Source: Stentor coeruleus (Eukaryota > Ciliophora > Heterotrichea > Heterotrichida > Stentoridae). From it: 64,000 bases of DNA. Below the pieces are notes generated by a model, which saw nothing but the letters and a program-made list of their open reading frames with translations, did not search any database and was not told the origin of the DNA. The stretch is taken from contig MPUH01000101.1 of NCBI GenBank assembly GCA_001970955.1, positions 1-64,000 on the forward strand. Direction: 5' to 3'. Both the position numbers and the translations under genes were made by a program. Of the stretch, positions 50,312 through 60,607 are shown one piece after another (positions within the stretch are counted from its first letter, which is position 1; each line of letters begins with the position of its first letter).

Positions 50312-50788
50312 ATGAATTCCCAAACTATATTCGAAGGAGAGTGTGGATTGCTGCCTTCACCTATCATAATATCTTTGATTTCAATTCCAAGGAAAAAAAA
50401 ATACCCAACCTGCCCATCATGCTCACTGATTTTCTCAAAGGATTCCGACTTAAAGAAACATTTAGAAGAAGATCAGTGGGAGCATTATCAAGAAACCAAG
50501 CTTAAAGACTATTTGAAATGCGAAGAATGCTGCTTATTCTTTACATCAAAAAAAGGGTATATGCAGCATCATGGTAAAGTACATATAACAAGGTATAAAT
50601 ACGCTAAATGTCCTATATGTGAGAAGAAATTCAGAAACAAGTATGCCGTGAATTTCCATATCAAACAAGTACATGATAAGTCTACAAGAGAAAAATGCCC
50701 AGAATGTGGTAAAGAGTTTTATAACAAGTACCTTATACCCCAACATTTAGAAAAATGTCAAAAGAAACACCTAAGTTATAATGCTTAA
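50312..50788 (+). CDS. C2H2 zinc-finger protein, four fingers
   Basis: A 158-aa protein, ATG at 50312, stop TAA. Four Cys2-His2/Cys-type fingers: CPSCSLIFSKDSDLKKH, CEECCLFFTSKKGYMQHH, CPICEKKFRNKYAVNFHIKQ and CPECGKEFYNKYLIPQH, the last ending HLEKC in place of a second His. The linkers are not the classical TGEKP type. The first 30 residues are hydrophobic. Probably nuclear and nucleic-acid-binding; target unknown. The gene stands alone between long AT-rich spacers. Confidence 0.8.
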   Translation: MNSQTIFEGECGLLPSPIIISLISIPRKKKYPTCPSCSLIFSKDSDLKKHLEEDQWEHYQETKLKDYLKCEECCLFFTSKKGYMQHHGKVHITRYKYAKCPICEKKFRNKYAVNFHIKQVHDKSTREKCPECGKEFYNKYLIPQHLEKCQKKHLSYNA

Positions 50789-53700
50789 TAACTAGATTTA
50801 AAAGAATAAAAGAATTTTACGTACCCTTGCTAAGTAAGTCTGTGATTTAAAAATATATGGCTAGGCTTTTTTTTTTACAATAAACTTTAATATATATATT
50901 GTGAGAAGCTTATGAGCCTACTTTTGAGATAAATTATGTATTCACTAAGGGTTTTATTGGATTAAGGAAACTAGGATTATAAAAGATTATAGTTTTTAAG
51001 GTTATCTTAAGGTGGAAAAATTATTAATGTTTTAATGTGCGTTTGAGTATATCTTTTCTAGTACTTCATCAAATCCCATCTTAAAAGCTTACTTATAGCC
51101 TTGAAGGAAATAATTATGGTGTATAAAACAAAACTTAAATTTGGAAAAATTAAAATCAAGGCATTTCTTTTATACTAATTTATATTATTGAATGATAAAA
51201 TTGTCTATATATATATTCACTATCTTATGGGTAGTTAGGGTGAATAATAGCTTAATGTTAGGCTAAATATATACAATTTATTCCAAAATCAGATTTTTGA
51301 AAAAAATACTTGAATTATTGAAGATTTTTCTTTAAATATAGTAAAACTATTTCCAATATAAGCGCTTTACTAGAGGTAATCAGATTGATCAGCCTTTATT
51401 ATGTTTTCTGATGTTTAAATATATAAAAAAAATTCTTAGAATACATTAGAAAATATTCATATTTTTCAAGATAGGTAGATATAAGAAGACTTTCACTTGA
51501 ATTAGAATATAATTTTAATGTGTTAATTTTTATTGCACCTTTCGTAACTCAGTGATTTAAAAATCATGTATTTGAATTTAGATTGCTACATAAAAGATAT
51601 ATTTATTTTTTATATATTATAGGTTAATTCAAAATACTTGTGAGAGGATTCGCTTATGGTGATTTATGATTTGGCTACACTTACAGTCAATCATTTTGTA
51701 AATCCGAATTATCAAAATAATAACGAGTGTATTTTATTATTTATATAGCTTTATCTAGAACAAAAGAGAAATTCGATTTCGATTTCAATTTCAATATTAT
51801 AATATAATAAACAATCAAAGTATTTGTCCTATATTACCTAATTTTAAAACAGAATATATATATATAATTTAATATAGTAATAGAAAATGGAATAAAAAAT
51901 TAAGATTTTATCTTATGTTGACCATTTTTGCCAATAATATTTACTAATACAGATTTGATTATTTTTGATATGGTTTAAATTTTATACATAATATCCTAAG
52001 ACGCTTACAAAATTTATGGTAAAGTTTCTACTTAAATTTAAAAACTTTTGGCCTCATAATAATTTTTGTCATTTATCTAATTTTCATCATCAAGTTAGAC
52101 TAAAAATTATTATATAGTTTATTGATTAACATAAGCCAAATCATATAAAAAAGTATAATTTATAAGAACTTGGAGTATATAATTATAATAGCTTGTAATG
52201 GTTTTTTAGCTTTAGATAAAAAATTTACTTATTTTGTATTAAACAATAAAAAAAGTGGAAAAGTTGATATTATATAATAATATCAAACATATGAATACTT
52301 TAAAGTGATGTATTTAATTTTATTCTTGAAGAATCTAATAGACTTTGCAGATATTCATATATTTTTACCTTTTAATAAATATTTTTCCCATAATTCATTT
52401 TTTATGGAAAGCTTGAAAGAACTTATACTCACGCTTAAAATTTGATTTTCGGTATTGTTCTTATAAAAAGAATAATATTTCTAATACTTAAAAGCTTTTA
52501 GAGGGTATAATCTTCATAAAAAAAATTACTTATTATATTTCTTATAGATTTATACTAGAATTAAAAGAGTATATGAAGTATTAGCTTTCATATAAAAATT
52601 TATTTGATTTAGAAAGCTAATCTTACAAAAGAATATATTTTATATATTAGATAGCCTAAATATTTTTACTTGGAAAATAGGAATCGTTGTTTTTTTCTAT
52701 ATTTGTATTCAAAGCATTTTAGTAGTATAAATTCAACAAACCAAACCTATTTTTAATATACTTCAGCATGTGTGTAATTTTTATGTAATTTCTTTATATA
52801 ATTTCTAATATATTTCAACTTTTACATTTTATCCTCTCAAGCAAACTTACTAAACAATTTATAAACTGCCATTAATAATTCAATGCTTAATCCTATATGT
52901 TTAATATAAAATTTACTATATGATTACTAAAAATTTTTGTATTCTTTAGGATTTGTTAATACATAATCATTATGCTTTTCTAATATAATTTTTTATAGTT
53001 TTCCATATTAAATCATTATAGTTAAATGGGGTGTAGTAGATTATCAAAACAAATATCTGAGAAACCAGCCAAGAAGTTTCCTAAGTAAAGAGAAAATGAA
53101 TAAAGTTATAACTAAAGTAATTGTTTCAATCAAGACTCTAATAAAATACTTAAAGTTGTATGTACTATTAATCTTAAATCAATAATAATACTTGAAAAAA
53201 AAAATATAGGAATTTTGCATATAATCTTAAAATTTTTGTTTTTATGCTCAGCATGTTTTAAGAGGAAATATCAGAGAGATTTGTGAAATCAATAAATCTT
53301 TAACTAAAGGTAAAACTAGTCGCACTTGTTTTAGAAATGAAGCTTTGACTTTCTAAGACTATTTTAATAATGTTAGAGTTTATAAAATATATGAATTATT
53401 GAGAACTATTATATGATTTTAGAGTATTAATAAACTATAAAATAACACTTATGATATTTATACTGATTTTTATGCCAAAAAGTTAAAGTATCAAAATAAA
53501 ATTTTCTGATAAGTATTTATATGTGGATGGAAAAAGAATTTACTATTAAAAGTCTTTAAGAATGAAGAAAGTAATGCGATTATTGATTATTTGAAGTAAA
53601 AATTCGATTTTACGCTTCCACATAAATGGAATGAATCTTGCAAAAAAATCCATACAAAAAATCATAAATAACTCTAAAAACTTAAAGATTATTTAAATTG

Positions 53701-54123
53701 AATCTACCTAATATGATTTCTAAGTACTAAAGTTTTATATATAATAACCTTTAGTCAATATTAATTCCAGTTAAATTCTTAAATGATTTCTAGATAAAGT
53801 ATATATTCATGAAAAATCAGCAACCTTAAATATCAACAATAACAAAATTTCAACTTTTCTTTCATACCCCCAACATCCTCATACTATCAAAACCCATACT
53901 TTCTAATCCAACTATCAATTAAAACTTAATTAATCCTAACCTAAAGCTCCATCTAAAAAAAATTAATAAAATCCCATAATACCAACTAAAAAATACTCAA
54001 AGCATCCTCAAATCTATTCTTAAATCAACAACTATAAACAAACATAAAATCTAAAGGCGAATTTTTCATTAAAAATTACACTTAGCGCATTTCATAATAA
54101 AAACTCTATACAAAAGTAATTTA
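50789..54123. other. 3.3-kb gene-poor region
   Basis: The longest stretch without a gene. It is AT-rich with many short Lys/Ile-type frames and no clear skew until 53840, where it becomes C-rich (3' flank of the minus gene at 54124). The only suggestion of former coding is near 53026-53356 (own entry). No transposon ends, RNA genes or repeats are visible. Confidence 0.5.
53026..53356 (+). pseudogene. possible remnant of a calcium-dependent kinase-like gene
   Basis: ATG at 53026 reads MGCSRLSKQISEKPAKKFPK and stops. MGCxxSK is a typical N-myristoylated start of ciliate CDPK-type kinases. About 170 nt further, RGNIREICEINKSLTKGKTS and CFRNEALTF follow the pattern of a region leading into a kinase glycine loop (G..Y.....LG.G), but the key glycines are missing and stops follow. 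The match is weak and may be chance in AT-rich DNA. Confidence 0.25.
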
Positions 54124-55281
54124 TTAGCCCTCTGACTCAGAACTACCAGATGAACTACTTGATCTTTGACTATCTTCAATTTCTATCAAATTAAGCTTAG
54201 GTATAAAATCCGGTTTTTTCACTTCAACAGGGCGTCCACTTATCAAATCTTCATTTTCCGAATCATCTATAACCGGCTCATCACAAGTTAAAACCTTCTT
54301 TTTCTTCTCCTTATGCACATCTTCCTGATATACATCTTCAACTGGAAACCCTCTATTTTTCATAGCAACAACCAATTTTACAAGTTTTTTTTCTTTTCTC
54401 GATAATTCTTTTATATCTTTTCTCATTTCTTCACAAACTTTATGCAAATGCTGATTCTCTGATATCAAATATTTCCAAGAATCATCTTCTTTTGGTATTT
54501 CTTCTAAGTCTATTTTGCTTAATTTCAAAAATTTGTCTTGAAGATCAATATATCTTCCTTCTCTATCATCTAAATGCCTACCAAGTTCTGTGTTTTCTTT
54601 GGCTAGTTTTTCAATTTTCTTGATTAAAAATTTCTTATCTTCTTTTGTGCTTGTAACTTTTTCTCTTAGTTCTTTTATTTCGTCTTTTAATTTTTCAATA
54701 AGATCTTTTGAAGCATCAATTTGGTCGATTTTAATTCTTTGTTCGTAAGCTTCTTTGATTTTTTTTAGTAAGTTTCCATAGTTATCGTCGTTTTCAATTA
54801 TTTCAGCAAATGCGCTTCTGAAGATTTCGAATCTACTTGTTGTGCTTGGTTTATCTTTGAGTTTTTTGAGATTGTCGTTTAGCTTTTCTTCAATTAGTTT
54901 TGCTGAGGATTTGCTTGAATTTTGCAGTGCTGAGGATATAAGTAGACGATGCTTTAGCTGTGATGGAGGCTCTGTTATATGAGATTTGCTTATACGAGTT
55001 TTGTTCAAAAGGGCGTTTGAGCTGCTTGTGTTAAGTGGCTGGGTTTTAGTTGAAGGTTGAGTTTTCATTTTGATACTAGATATCGATCTAGTTTTACCTA
55101 TTGCTTGAATCTGTGCATATGGAGATTCATTAACATTATCAGTGAGCTGGGGTTTAATAAACTTGTTTTTGGAACTTTGTGAGATAATTCCAGTCTTTGT
55201 CCGCCTAGACACTTTTTTCAATCCCTTGCTTTGAGCCTGCCAATCTTCAGCCTGCCCTTCAGTAACTATAAAAGAATTCAT
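54124..55281 (-). CDS. TSNAXIP1-like coiled-coil protein
   Basis: A 385-aa protein, ATG at 55281, stop TAA. The first 145 residues are basic and Ser/Thr-rich. The block RFEIFRSAFAEIIENDDNYG, then LLKKIKEAYEQRI (about 148-181) matches the TSNAXIP1 N-terminal domain (F..F..II..s...LL..IK..YE). A coiled coil follows (about 190-320), then MKNRGFPVEDVYQEDV, similar to the RG.PV..I motif in the same family, and an acidic Ser-rich end. TSNAXIP1 relatives occur in sperm and cilia. Divergent from the PDK1-like kinase, sharing a 92-nt upstream region. Confidence 0.65.
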   Translation of the reverse strand: MNSFIVTEGQAEDWQAQSKGLKKVSRRTKTGIISQSSKNKFIKPQLTDNVNESPYAQIQAIGKTRSISSIKMKTQPSTKTQPLNTSSSNALLNKTRISKSHITEPPSQLKHRLLISSALQNSSKSSAKLIEEKLNDNLKKLKDKPSTTSRFEIFRSAFAEIIENDDNYGNLLKKIKEAYEQRIKIDQIDASKDLIEKLKDEIKELREKVTSTKEDKKFLIKKIEKLAKENTELGRHLDDREGRYIDLQDKFLKLSKIDLEEIPKEDDSWKYLISENQHLHKVCEEMRKDIKELSRKEKKLVKLVVAMKNRGFPVEDVYQEDVHKEKKKKVLTCDEPVIDDSENEDLISGRPVEVKKPDFIPKLNLIEIEDSQRSSSSSGSSESEG

Positions 55282-55373
55282 TACTAAATTTCTAACATCT
55301 CTATTCTTAGAATACTAACAACTCTAGTTATTTACAAATAAATACCTATTTTTTGATAAGAAAGTTAAAAATT
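55282..55373. promoter_or_regulatory. 92-nt shared divergent upstream region
   Basis: The ATG codons of the TSNAXIP1-like gene (55281, minus) and the PDK1-like kinase (55374, plus) are 92 nt apart. Both promoters and 5' leaders must lie here or inside the facing gene. The only content is AT-rich DNA (tatttacaaataaataccta). This suggests very short leaders and a possible bidirectional promoter. Confidence 0.55.
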
Positions 55374-56603
55374 ATGGCAGTCAAATCGACTATTGACGAC
55401 TATGAATTTATAAAACGACTAGGGACTGGAGCATTTGCCGATGTATATCTAATGCGTGAGAAAACAGATAAAAAATTATACGCTGTAAAAAAAGTTAGCA
55501 AAAGTCTTCTAAAGCGAGAAGGTAAAATTGAGCAAGCAATCCGAGAAAGAGAGCTTTTATCATCTCTGAATCATAAAGGTATTGTTAAGCTTTATAAAGC
55601 ATTCCATGATCCTAGTTATCTTTATTTGGTTATGGAATACTGCTCAAAAGAAGCTTTAAGTAAACTTCTTGAGCGCCATGGGAGGACTTTTCCATATCGT
55701 TTAGTTAAATACTACGCAGCCGAGCTAGTTGAAATTCTTAATGTTTTACGTCAAAGTAATATTATCCATCGCGATATTAAACCTGAAAATATTCTTATAA
55801 CACAAGATAATCATTTGAAACTTGTAGACTTTAACTGTGCGAAAAAACTTTCATCAAGGAAAACTATGAGGAATACTTTTGTAGGGACTTTATCATATGT
55901 AGCTCCAGAAGTTATAAAAAGTTCAAAAATTATAGGCCCTGAAGTGGATTTATGGAGCTTAGGGGTTATATTTTATCAAATGATTATAGGAAAACTTCCA
56001 TTCACAGCTGTAAGCCAAGAAGAAATCTATGAAAACATTCTTCAAGGTAACTTCAATATGGATTATGATATTCCCCCAGAAGCTAAATCATTAATAAACT
56101 CTTTACTCATAATAGAACCTGAACAAAGACTTGGCTCAAACTCTTTATCTGAACTAAAAGCTCATGAGTTTTTTGAAGGTATAGAATTTGAAACTTTATG
56201 GGATAGACAAGTTCCTGATGTTATACAAGAAATTATAAAAGATGAAGAAAGTCATGTAGTTGAAAATGATAGTTTAAATAGATGTTTACACACAGCAAAT
56301 GATGAAGAAAATAAAAGTTCAAATGAAGAGATGAGAATTATTATTGAAGGGAATATTCAGATGAAAAAGAATATTTTTATGAATCAAAATAGGAAATTAA
56401 TTGTGACTAATGAACCAAGAATCAAACTTTTCAGTTTGAAGACTAAGGAAGAAAGAGCTGATATTGATGTTAAGAGTATTAAAGAGGTTAAGAGTGTTAA
56501 GGCTAATGGGTTTATTATTGAGACAAATAAAAAAACATATGAATTTTTTGTCGATAATCCTGACACATGGGTTAATGCAATTCGTAAGGCAATAGATAAA
56601 TAA
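55374..56603 (+). CDS. PDPK1: PDK1-like protein kinase with C-terminal PH domain
   Basis: A 409-aa protein. The ATG at 55374 is chosen over an in-frame TTG at 55353. Kinase domain at about 5-260: GTGAFADVYL, YAVKKV (Lys39), HRDIKPEN (catalytic Asp134), VDFNCAKKL and TFVGTLSYVAPE. The insert and order fit 3-phosphoinositide-dependent kinase 1, including the activation-loop Thr in FVGT. Residues 320-409 form the PH domain (IQMKKNIFMNQNRKLIVT, then YEFFVDNPDTWVNAIRKAID) of PDK1 type. It would phosphorylate activation loops of AGC kinases at membranes. Unusual: the Mg-binding DFG motif reads D152-F-N154. Stop TAA. Confidence 0.85.
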   Translation: MAVKSTIDDYEFIKRLGTGAFADVYLMREKTDKKLYAVKKVSKSLLKREGKIEQAIRERELLSSLNHKGIVKLYKAFHDPSYLYLVMEYCSKEALSKLLERHGRTFPYRLVKYYAAELVEILNVLRQSNIIHRDIKPENILITQDNHLKLVDFNCAKKLSSRKTMRNTFVGTLSYVAPEVIKSSKIIGPEVDLWSLGVIFYQMIIGKLPFTAVSQEEIYENILQGNFNMDYDIPPEAKSLINSLLIIEPEQRLGSNSLSELKAHEFFEGIEFETLWDRQVPDVIQEIIKDEESHVVENDSLNRCLHTANDEENKSSNEEMRIIIEGNIQMKKNIFMNQNRKLIVTNEPRIKLFSLKTKEERADIDVKSIKEVKSVKANGFIIETNKKTYEFFVDNPDTWVNAIRKAIDK

Positions 56604-56986
56604 TGTTTGAGTTTTATTTGAATTGGATTTATGGATAGGATTTGAAGTTTTTTAATTAATTTTTTTGAGTTTTTTCTTATGGTATTTTTTATTAAAATCA
56701 TAGTGATTGTCCAGCCCTTGTTAAGAATTTGATGATAAAGGTTTTGGTAGGTATAAATGTGAATAAATTGATGAAATTGTGTGCTTTTTTAGGTACCTCT
56801 AAATACAAAAATATAGTTACGATATATAAAATTTAAAGCATTTCTCATAACTAACCTTTATTTTAAATTAAATCCTAGTTACCAAAAACTATAAACCATT
56901 TTTAAGAAAAATCCAAATTGCATAAAAGTCCTATAATCCAACACAATAATCCCATAATTTATAGGTTTTTAATCTAAACTTATTTG
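56604..56986. other. intergenic between convergent genes
   Basis: G/T-rich to about 56800 (3' flank of the kinase), then C/A-rich to 56986 (3' flank of the minus gene). No other content. Confidence 0.6.
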
Positions 56987-59900
56987 TTAATTTAATGTAA
57001 TTTGTCTACGATCATGACAATTCGAGCATATTCCTTGGGCAATATAAGGATTCTTCCTAAGACAAACCAAACATATTTTCTCATCACAATTCTCACATAT
57101 TGTCACAACCGCTTCTTTATTTCTATTTTCATTGCAATAAATACACATTATCATAAACTTTTCATTCCCTTCACTAGCATCAATCCAATAATTCTTATCA
57201 ACTCTACAACATCCATTACAAAATCCTGTATTTATATTCATAACTTTTTTCTTTAAAAAACAACAAATACAATAAATTTCTTCTCCTCTTGATATTTTAG
57301 AATTACAATTTAAACATGTTTTTTGTATTTTCGTTTCTTGTGTTGGAAGAATTTCTTGTTCAGATAAGCCTAATAAAAAATTTTGACAACATGTGTCACA
57401 TTTTAATAGATAGTTTGATTTTTTTAAGTCTTTTATACATTTCATACAGTATAAACCTCCACAGTATGCTGTATTTTCAGTCTCTTCATTTTCTTCTTGT
57501 TTTTTGCTTTCTTCTTGTTGTCTTTTTTTTTGTTCTTCGAGTTTTTTCGCTTCTTCTTGTAGTTTACGCTCTTCTAGTTTTTTTATGTTGGCTAAACGTC
57601 TTTCTTCAGCTTGTTTTTTCTCTTGGATTAGACGATCTTTTTCAGCTCGCCTTTTTTCTTCTAGTAAACGATTTTCTTCAGCTAGTCGTGATTTCTCTTC
57701 TTCACGCCTTTTGGCTTCTTCTAACTTTTTAGCTTTTTCGGCCTGTCGTTTATCTTCTTCTTCACGCATTTTTTCGGCTTTTATTTTTTCGTTAGCTATT
57801 CTGGTTTCTTCAGCTTTTCTCATTTCTTCAGCTAGTTTTCTTTGTTCAGCTTGTTTTCTCTCTTCGGCCAAACGCTTTTCTTCAGCAAATTTTTTTTGTT
57901 CAGCTAACCTTTTCTGTTCAGATATTTTCTTCTCTTCAGCTAATCGCTTTTCTTCTAATCTTCTTTCTTCAGCAAGTCTCTTTTTTTCAGCAATAAACTT
58001 CTCTTCAGCTAATATTTTTTCTTCAGATAATTTCCTTTCTTCGGCAATACGCTTGTCTTCAGCAAGTTTCTTTTTTTTAGCAATAAGTTTCTCTTCAGCT
58101 AATTTTCTTTCTTCAGCTAGTTTTCTTTCTTCAGCTAATCTTCTTTCTTCAGCTAATCTTCTTTCTTCAGCTAATCTTCTTTCTTCAGCAAGTTTTCTTT
58201 CTTCAGCTAATCTTCTTTCTTCAGCTAATCTTCTTTCTTCAGCAAGTCTCTTCTCTTCAGCAAATTTCTTTTCTTCAGCAAGTCTCTTTTCTTCAACTAA
58301 TCTCCTTTCTTCAGCTAATCTCCTTTCTTCAGCTAATTTCTTTTCTCCAGCTAATCTTCTTTCTTCAGCTAATTTCTTTTCTCCAGCTAATCTTCTTTCT
58401 TCAGCTAATCTCCTTTCTTCAGCTAATTTCCTTTCTTCAGCTAANCTCCTTTCTTCAGCTAATTTCCTTTCTTCAGCTAATTTCTTTTCTCCAGCTAATC
58501 TTCTTTCCTCAGCTAATCTCTTTTCTTCAGCTAATCTCCTTTCTTCAACTAATTTCTTTTCTCCAGCTAATCTCTTTTCTTCAGCTAATCTTTTTTCTTC
58601 AGCTAATCTCTTTTCTTCAGCTAGTTTCTTCTCTTCAGCAAGTTTCTTCTCTTCAGCAAGTCTCCTTTCTTCATTTAATCTCTTATCTTCAGCTAATCTT
58701 TTCTCTTCAGCCAATCTTCTTTCTTTAGCTTTCTCTTCATATAAACGTATTTCTTCAGTTAAATTTCTTTGTTCAGCTTTTTTTTTATCATCAGCAAACT
58801 GTTTTTCTTCTAATAGTTTATGATTTTGATTAAGGTTTTTAATTTCTTGTATACGTCTTTCTTCTACTTGTTTTTGTTCTTGTTTAAGTTTTTCTGAATA
58901 TGCACGTTTTTCCGCTAGTAATCTTTGGATTTCTATGATTTTTTTCTCTTCTTCAAGTCTTTTTTCTTCTAGTTGCTTTTTTTTTTCTGAAATTATCCTT
59001 TCATTTTCTAGTCTTTTGTCTTCTGCTATTTTAAGTTCTTCTTGAAATTTTATTTCGTCTTCTTTTCTTTTTTCTTCAATTTGCCTTTTTGCATTTTCCA
59101 ATCTTTTTTCAGCAGCGATTCTCCTTTCTTCAGCTAATTTCCGATCATATTCTAACTTTTTTTCTTCAGCTTTTCGTTTTTCTTCAGCTAGTCTTCGTAT
59201 TTCTCCTCGTTTTTTCTCTTCTAAAAACTTTTCTTCTTCGATTCTCCTTTCCTCAGCTAGTTTTCTTTCCCTTTCCAGCTTTTGCTCAATATCTTTTTCT
59301 TCTTCAAGACGCTTTTTTTCAAGTTTTTCCATTTCTTCTAAGAGTTCGTTTGGTTCAATTATTTGAAGTTTTCTTTTGTTTTCAGAAGGTAAAAATTCTC
59401 TTAAACGCTTGTTTTCTAATTCAAGTCGTATCTGTTCTCTGATTTCCTTTTCTTGCATGATTTTAAAGTTTTCAAACCTTTTTTGTTCTTCAGCTTTTCT
59501 TTCAGCTTCTAGAAGCTCTTGCTCTTTCTTATATTTTTCTTCTTCTTTCCTTTTAATCTCAGCTGCAAGCTTCCTTTTCTCCTTAATTGCTTTAGCTCTC
59601 ATTCTCATACGTTTTTCCTTTTCCATCTCTCTGGTATTCTCTTGCTGAACTTTAGTTCCTCCATAATCAACAGAATGATTCCTACTAAACCCTGGAAACT
59701 TCTCAACCTGCATACTAAATGAACTATTTTCATAATCTCCATCACTTTCATTATCAAAACCTTCAACAACACTACTAAACTTGCGCATATCCTCAACTTT
59801 ATTCAAATTTTCATCTCTACCTTGAATTTTATATAAAAAACTTTTATATTCATAAGGATAAATCACCGAAAGATTCCCACTTTTATTCACCATAACAATA

Positions 59901-60385
59901 TTAACTATTGAATCCTCTTCACCAATATGTGTTTCTACAAGTTTTGGGGTTAATATCACAACTTTAACTTTCATTTTCTCAGAATAATACTTAATTTCAA
60001 GTAAAGCTTCATTTTCACTAGTTTTGCTACATGGAATTTCTATCATTTCCTGTAATGTCACAAGCAGATTTATAAAATTCAAATCATACATCATTGAGTT
60101 AAGAATTTTTATTTGTTTTTTCTGCAAGAGGTCGTCTATATCATCAAAAACTTCTTTAAAAAGTTCTTTTACTGTTTCGAGTTGCCCTGGATCTAAAAGA
60201 GCAAAAACAGTACCGATAAAATTTTCTAAGTTTTTCCCTTTACAATAAATCAGCAAATGCTCTATTCCTGTTATGAACAGGTTGCAAAAAATCTGCTTTT
60301 CTGGGATTTCCCTATAAGATTTATATATTTTGCTTAGAGACAATATGCCTAGCTCGCTAATACTTTTAACAGTCCGAACTGCCAT
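56987..60385 (-). CDS. giant hexapeptide-repeat helical protein with Cys-rich zinc-binding tail
   Basis: A 1132-aa protein, ATG at 60385, stop TAA; one codon is unreadable because of the N at 58445. Residues 1-220 are globular and not recognised. From about 245 to 980 it is one charged helix, whose core (about 545-830) is a 6-residue repeat, LAEERR/LAEEKK, repeated some 45 times. Six-residue spacing does not suit a heptad coil; the E-E-K/R pattern fits a stable single alpha-helix. The last 150 residues carry many paired Cys (LYCMKCIKDL, CNSKISRGEEIYCICC, CENCDEKICLVC, CSNCHDRR), several probable zinc knuckles. Likely a long cytoskeletal spacer with a binding tip. Confidence 0.85.
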   Translation of the reverse strand: MAVRTVKSISELGILSLSKIYKSYREIPEKQIFCNLFITGIEHLLIYCKGKNLENFIGTVFALLDPGQLETVKELFKEVFDDIDDLLQKKQIKILNSMMYDLNFINLLVTLQEMIEIPCSKTSENEALLEIKYYSEKMKVKVVILTPKLVETHIGEEDSIVNIVMVNKSGNLSVIYPYEYKSFLYKIQGRDENLNKVEDMRKFSSVVEGFDNESDGDYENSSFSMQVEKFPGFSRNHSVDYGGTKVQQENTREMEKEKRMRMRAKAIKEKRKLAAEIKRKEEEKYKKEQELLEAERKAEEQKRFENFKIMQEKEIREQIRLELENKRLREFLPSENKRKLQIIEPNELLEEMEKLEKKRLEEEKDIEQKLERERKLAEERRIEEEKFLEEKKRGEIRRLAEEKRKAEEKKLEYDRKLAEERRIAAEKRLENAKRQIEEKRKEDEIKFQEELKIAEDKRLENERIISEKKKQLEEKRLEEEKKIIEIQRLLAEKRAYSEKLKQEQKQVEERRIQEIKNLNQNHKLLEEKQFADDKKKAEQRNLTEEIRLYEEKAKERRLAEEKRLAEDKRLNEERRLAEEKKLAEEKKLAEEKRLAEEKRLAEEKRLAGEKKLVEERRLAEEKRLAEERRLAGEKKLAEERKLAEERXLAEERKLAEERRLAEERRLAGEKKLAEERRLAGEKKLAEERRLAEERRLVEEKRLAEEKKFAEEKRLAEERRLAEERRLAEERKLAEERRLAEERRLAEERRLAEERKLAEERKLAEEKLIAKKKKLAEDKRIAEERKLSEEKILAEEKFIAEKKRLAEERRLEEKRLAEEKKISEQKRLAEQKKFAEEKRLAEERKQAEQRKLAEEMRKAEETRIANEKIKAEKMREEEDKRQAEKAKKLEEAKRREEEKSRLAEENRLLEEKRRAEKDRLIQEKKQAEERRLANIKKLEERKLQEEAKKLEEQKKRQQEESKKQEENEETENTAYCGGLYCMKCIKDLKKSNYLLKCDTCCQNFLLGLSEQEILPTQETKIQKTCLNCNSKISRGEEIYCICCFLKKKVMNINTGFCNGCCRVDKNYWIDASEGNEKFMIMCIYCNENRNKEAVVTICENCDEKICLVCLRKNPYIAQGICSNCHDRRQITLN
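57840..58740. repeat. 18-bp minisatellite inside the hexapeptide gene
   Basis: The plus strand repeats units like tcttctttcttcagctaa (18 nt) in near-perfect copies, encoding the LAEE(R/K)(R/K) hexapeptide on the minus strand. Unit divergence is low between about 58080 and 58620. A single N lies at 58445. Short-read assembly across such an array is unreliable, so the copy number in this window may be too low. Confidence 0.9.
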
Positions 60386-60607
60386 TAATTATATAAAAAG
60401 ATAACTTGGTTGTTACAAGTGTAAATATTAAACGCGAAATATAAAAAAAAATGCTGATGTTTAGAGTAATAAATTGTGTGTAGATATTACAAAGGATTTA
60501 TAGTAGAAATCCAAGAGAAAAACTGAAAAAAATATTTTTTTCATATATGATTACTAATAAAAATGATCATATTACGAAAAGTCTAATTAGCTTACTAATG
60601 AGATTGG

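Noticed and set aside
50789-54123. Mobile element as cause of the gene desert
   Set aside because: No terminal repeats, target duplications or transposase or reverse-transcriptase-like frames are visible.
55353-55373. TTG start giving seven extra residues for the PDK1-like kinase
   Set aside because: The in-frame ATG at 55374 is the normal start, and no gene here needs a non-ATG start.
57504-58823. 439-codon plus-strand open frame rich in LSSAN repeats
   Set aside because: It is the exact antisense of the LAEE(R/K) hexapeptide array; the codon make-up of the repeat keeps the opposite frame free of stops.
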